Positions 30,412 to 30,415 of a DNA stretch of 30,415 bases are shown piece after piece. The DNA lies in contig JAWQRN010000384.1 in assembly GCA_033557685.1 (NCBI GenBank), positions 1 through 30,415 on the forward strand. Reading direction: 5' to 3'. Source of the DNA: Sperchopsis tessellata (taxonomy: Eukaryota; Arthropoda; Insecta; Coleoptera; Hydrophilidae). Under the pieces are notes generated by a model that did no database searches, was not told the origin of the DNA, and saw only the letters and a list, made by a program, of their open reading frames with translations. Each line of letters begins with the position of its first letter. Position 1 is the stretch's first letter. A program made the translations under genes and the position numbers.

Positions 30412-30415
30412 TTTG

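Noticed and set aside
1..30415. CRISPR arrays, bacterial operons, restriction or defence systems
   Set aside because: No regularly spaced repeats with unique spacers, no ribosome binding sites ahead of frames, and all recognisable content is eukaryotic transposable elements.

Overview
The window looks like repeat-rich nuclear DNA from an arthropod, most likely an insect, though the sequence alone cannot name the species. It is AT-rich, has no operon structure and shows no intact host gene. What can be recognised is decayed transposable elements of the kinds common in insect genomes: Penelope-like, two non-LTR families, a Gypsy-like LTR element, mariner, two hAT lineages, piggyBac-like, a MITE and a tRNA-headed SINE. 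Every coding stretch I can assign is interrupted, truncated or missing catalytic residues, so I call them pseudogenes. Family assignments rest on motifs read by eye, not on searches.

Layout. 1-100: a repeat resembling a Penelope-like 3' tail. 87-883 (-): decayed gene with an HGKG motif. 2355-4385 (+): RTE-like non-LTR element that has lost its YADD box. 5554-6148 (-): mariner deletion derivative with both inverted repeats. 7778-8400 (+): Penelope-like endonuclease end, with a second truncated copy of the same domain just upstream. 8730-9483 (-): hAT transposase fossil of the ZMYM1-like kind. 12170-13885 (-): Gypsy-like LTR element keeping two diverged LTRs and a gag remnant. 14291-14800 (-): second Penelope-like fragment, convergent to the first. 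15335-17750 (+): 5'-truncated Jockey/CR1-like non-LTR element with an ATT-rich tail. 18091-18165: second copy of the repeat seen at position 1. 19510-19892 (-): fragment of a repetitive arthropod protein family. 21445-23260 (-): near-complete ZBED5/FAM200-type hAT transposase fossil. 25201-26940 (-): piggyBac-like element bounded by palindromic inverted repeats and decayed TTAA sites. 27807-28306: 500-bp MITE. 28628-28910 (+): tRNA-headed SINE whose central part resembles the Meta domain. 30346-30405: (TA)n microsatellite at the window edge.

The elements do not work together as a system. They are independent insertions of different ages: the Jockey/CR1-like LINE is among the least damaged, while the hAT and RTE-like copies carry many lesions. 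I found no undescribed multi-gene system. The items most worth following up are the piggyBac-like ends with 31-bp-spaced subterminal repeats, the 500-bp MITE, the Meta-like SINE and the mariner derivative in which an inverted repeat is fused to transposase sequence. Long gaps (about 9.5-12.1 kb, 18.2-19.5 kb, 23.3-25.2 kb, 28.9-30.3 kb) hold nothing I can identify.
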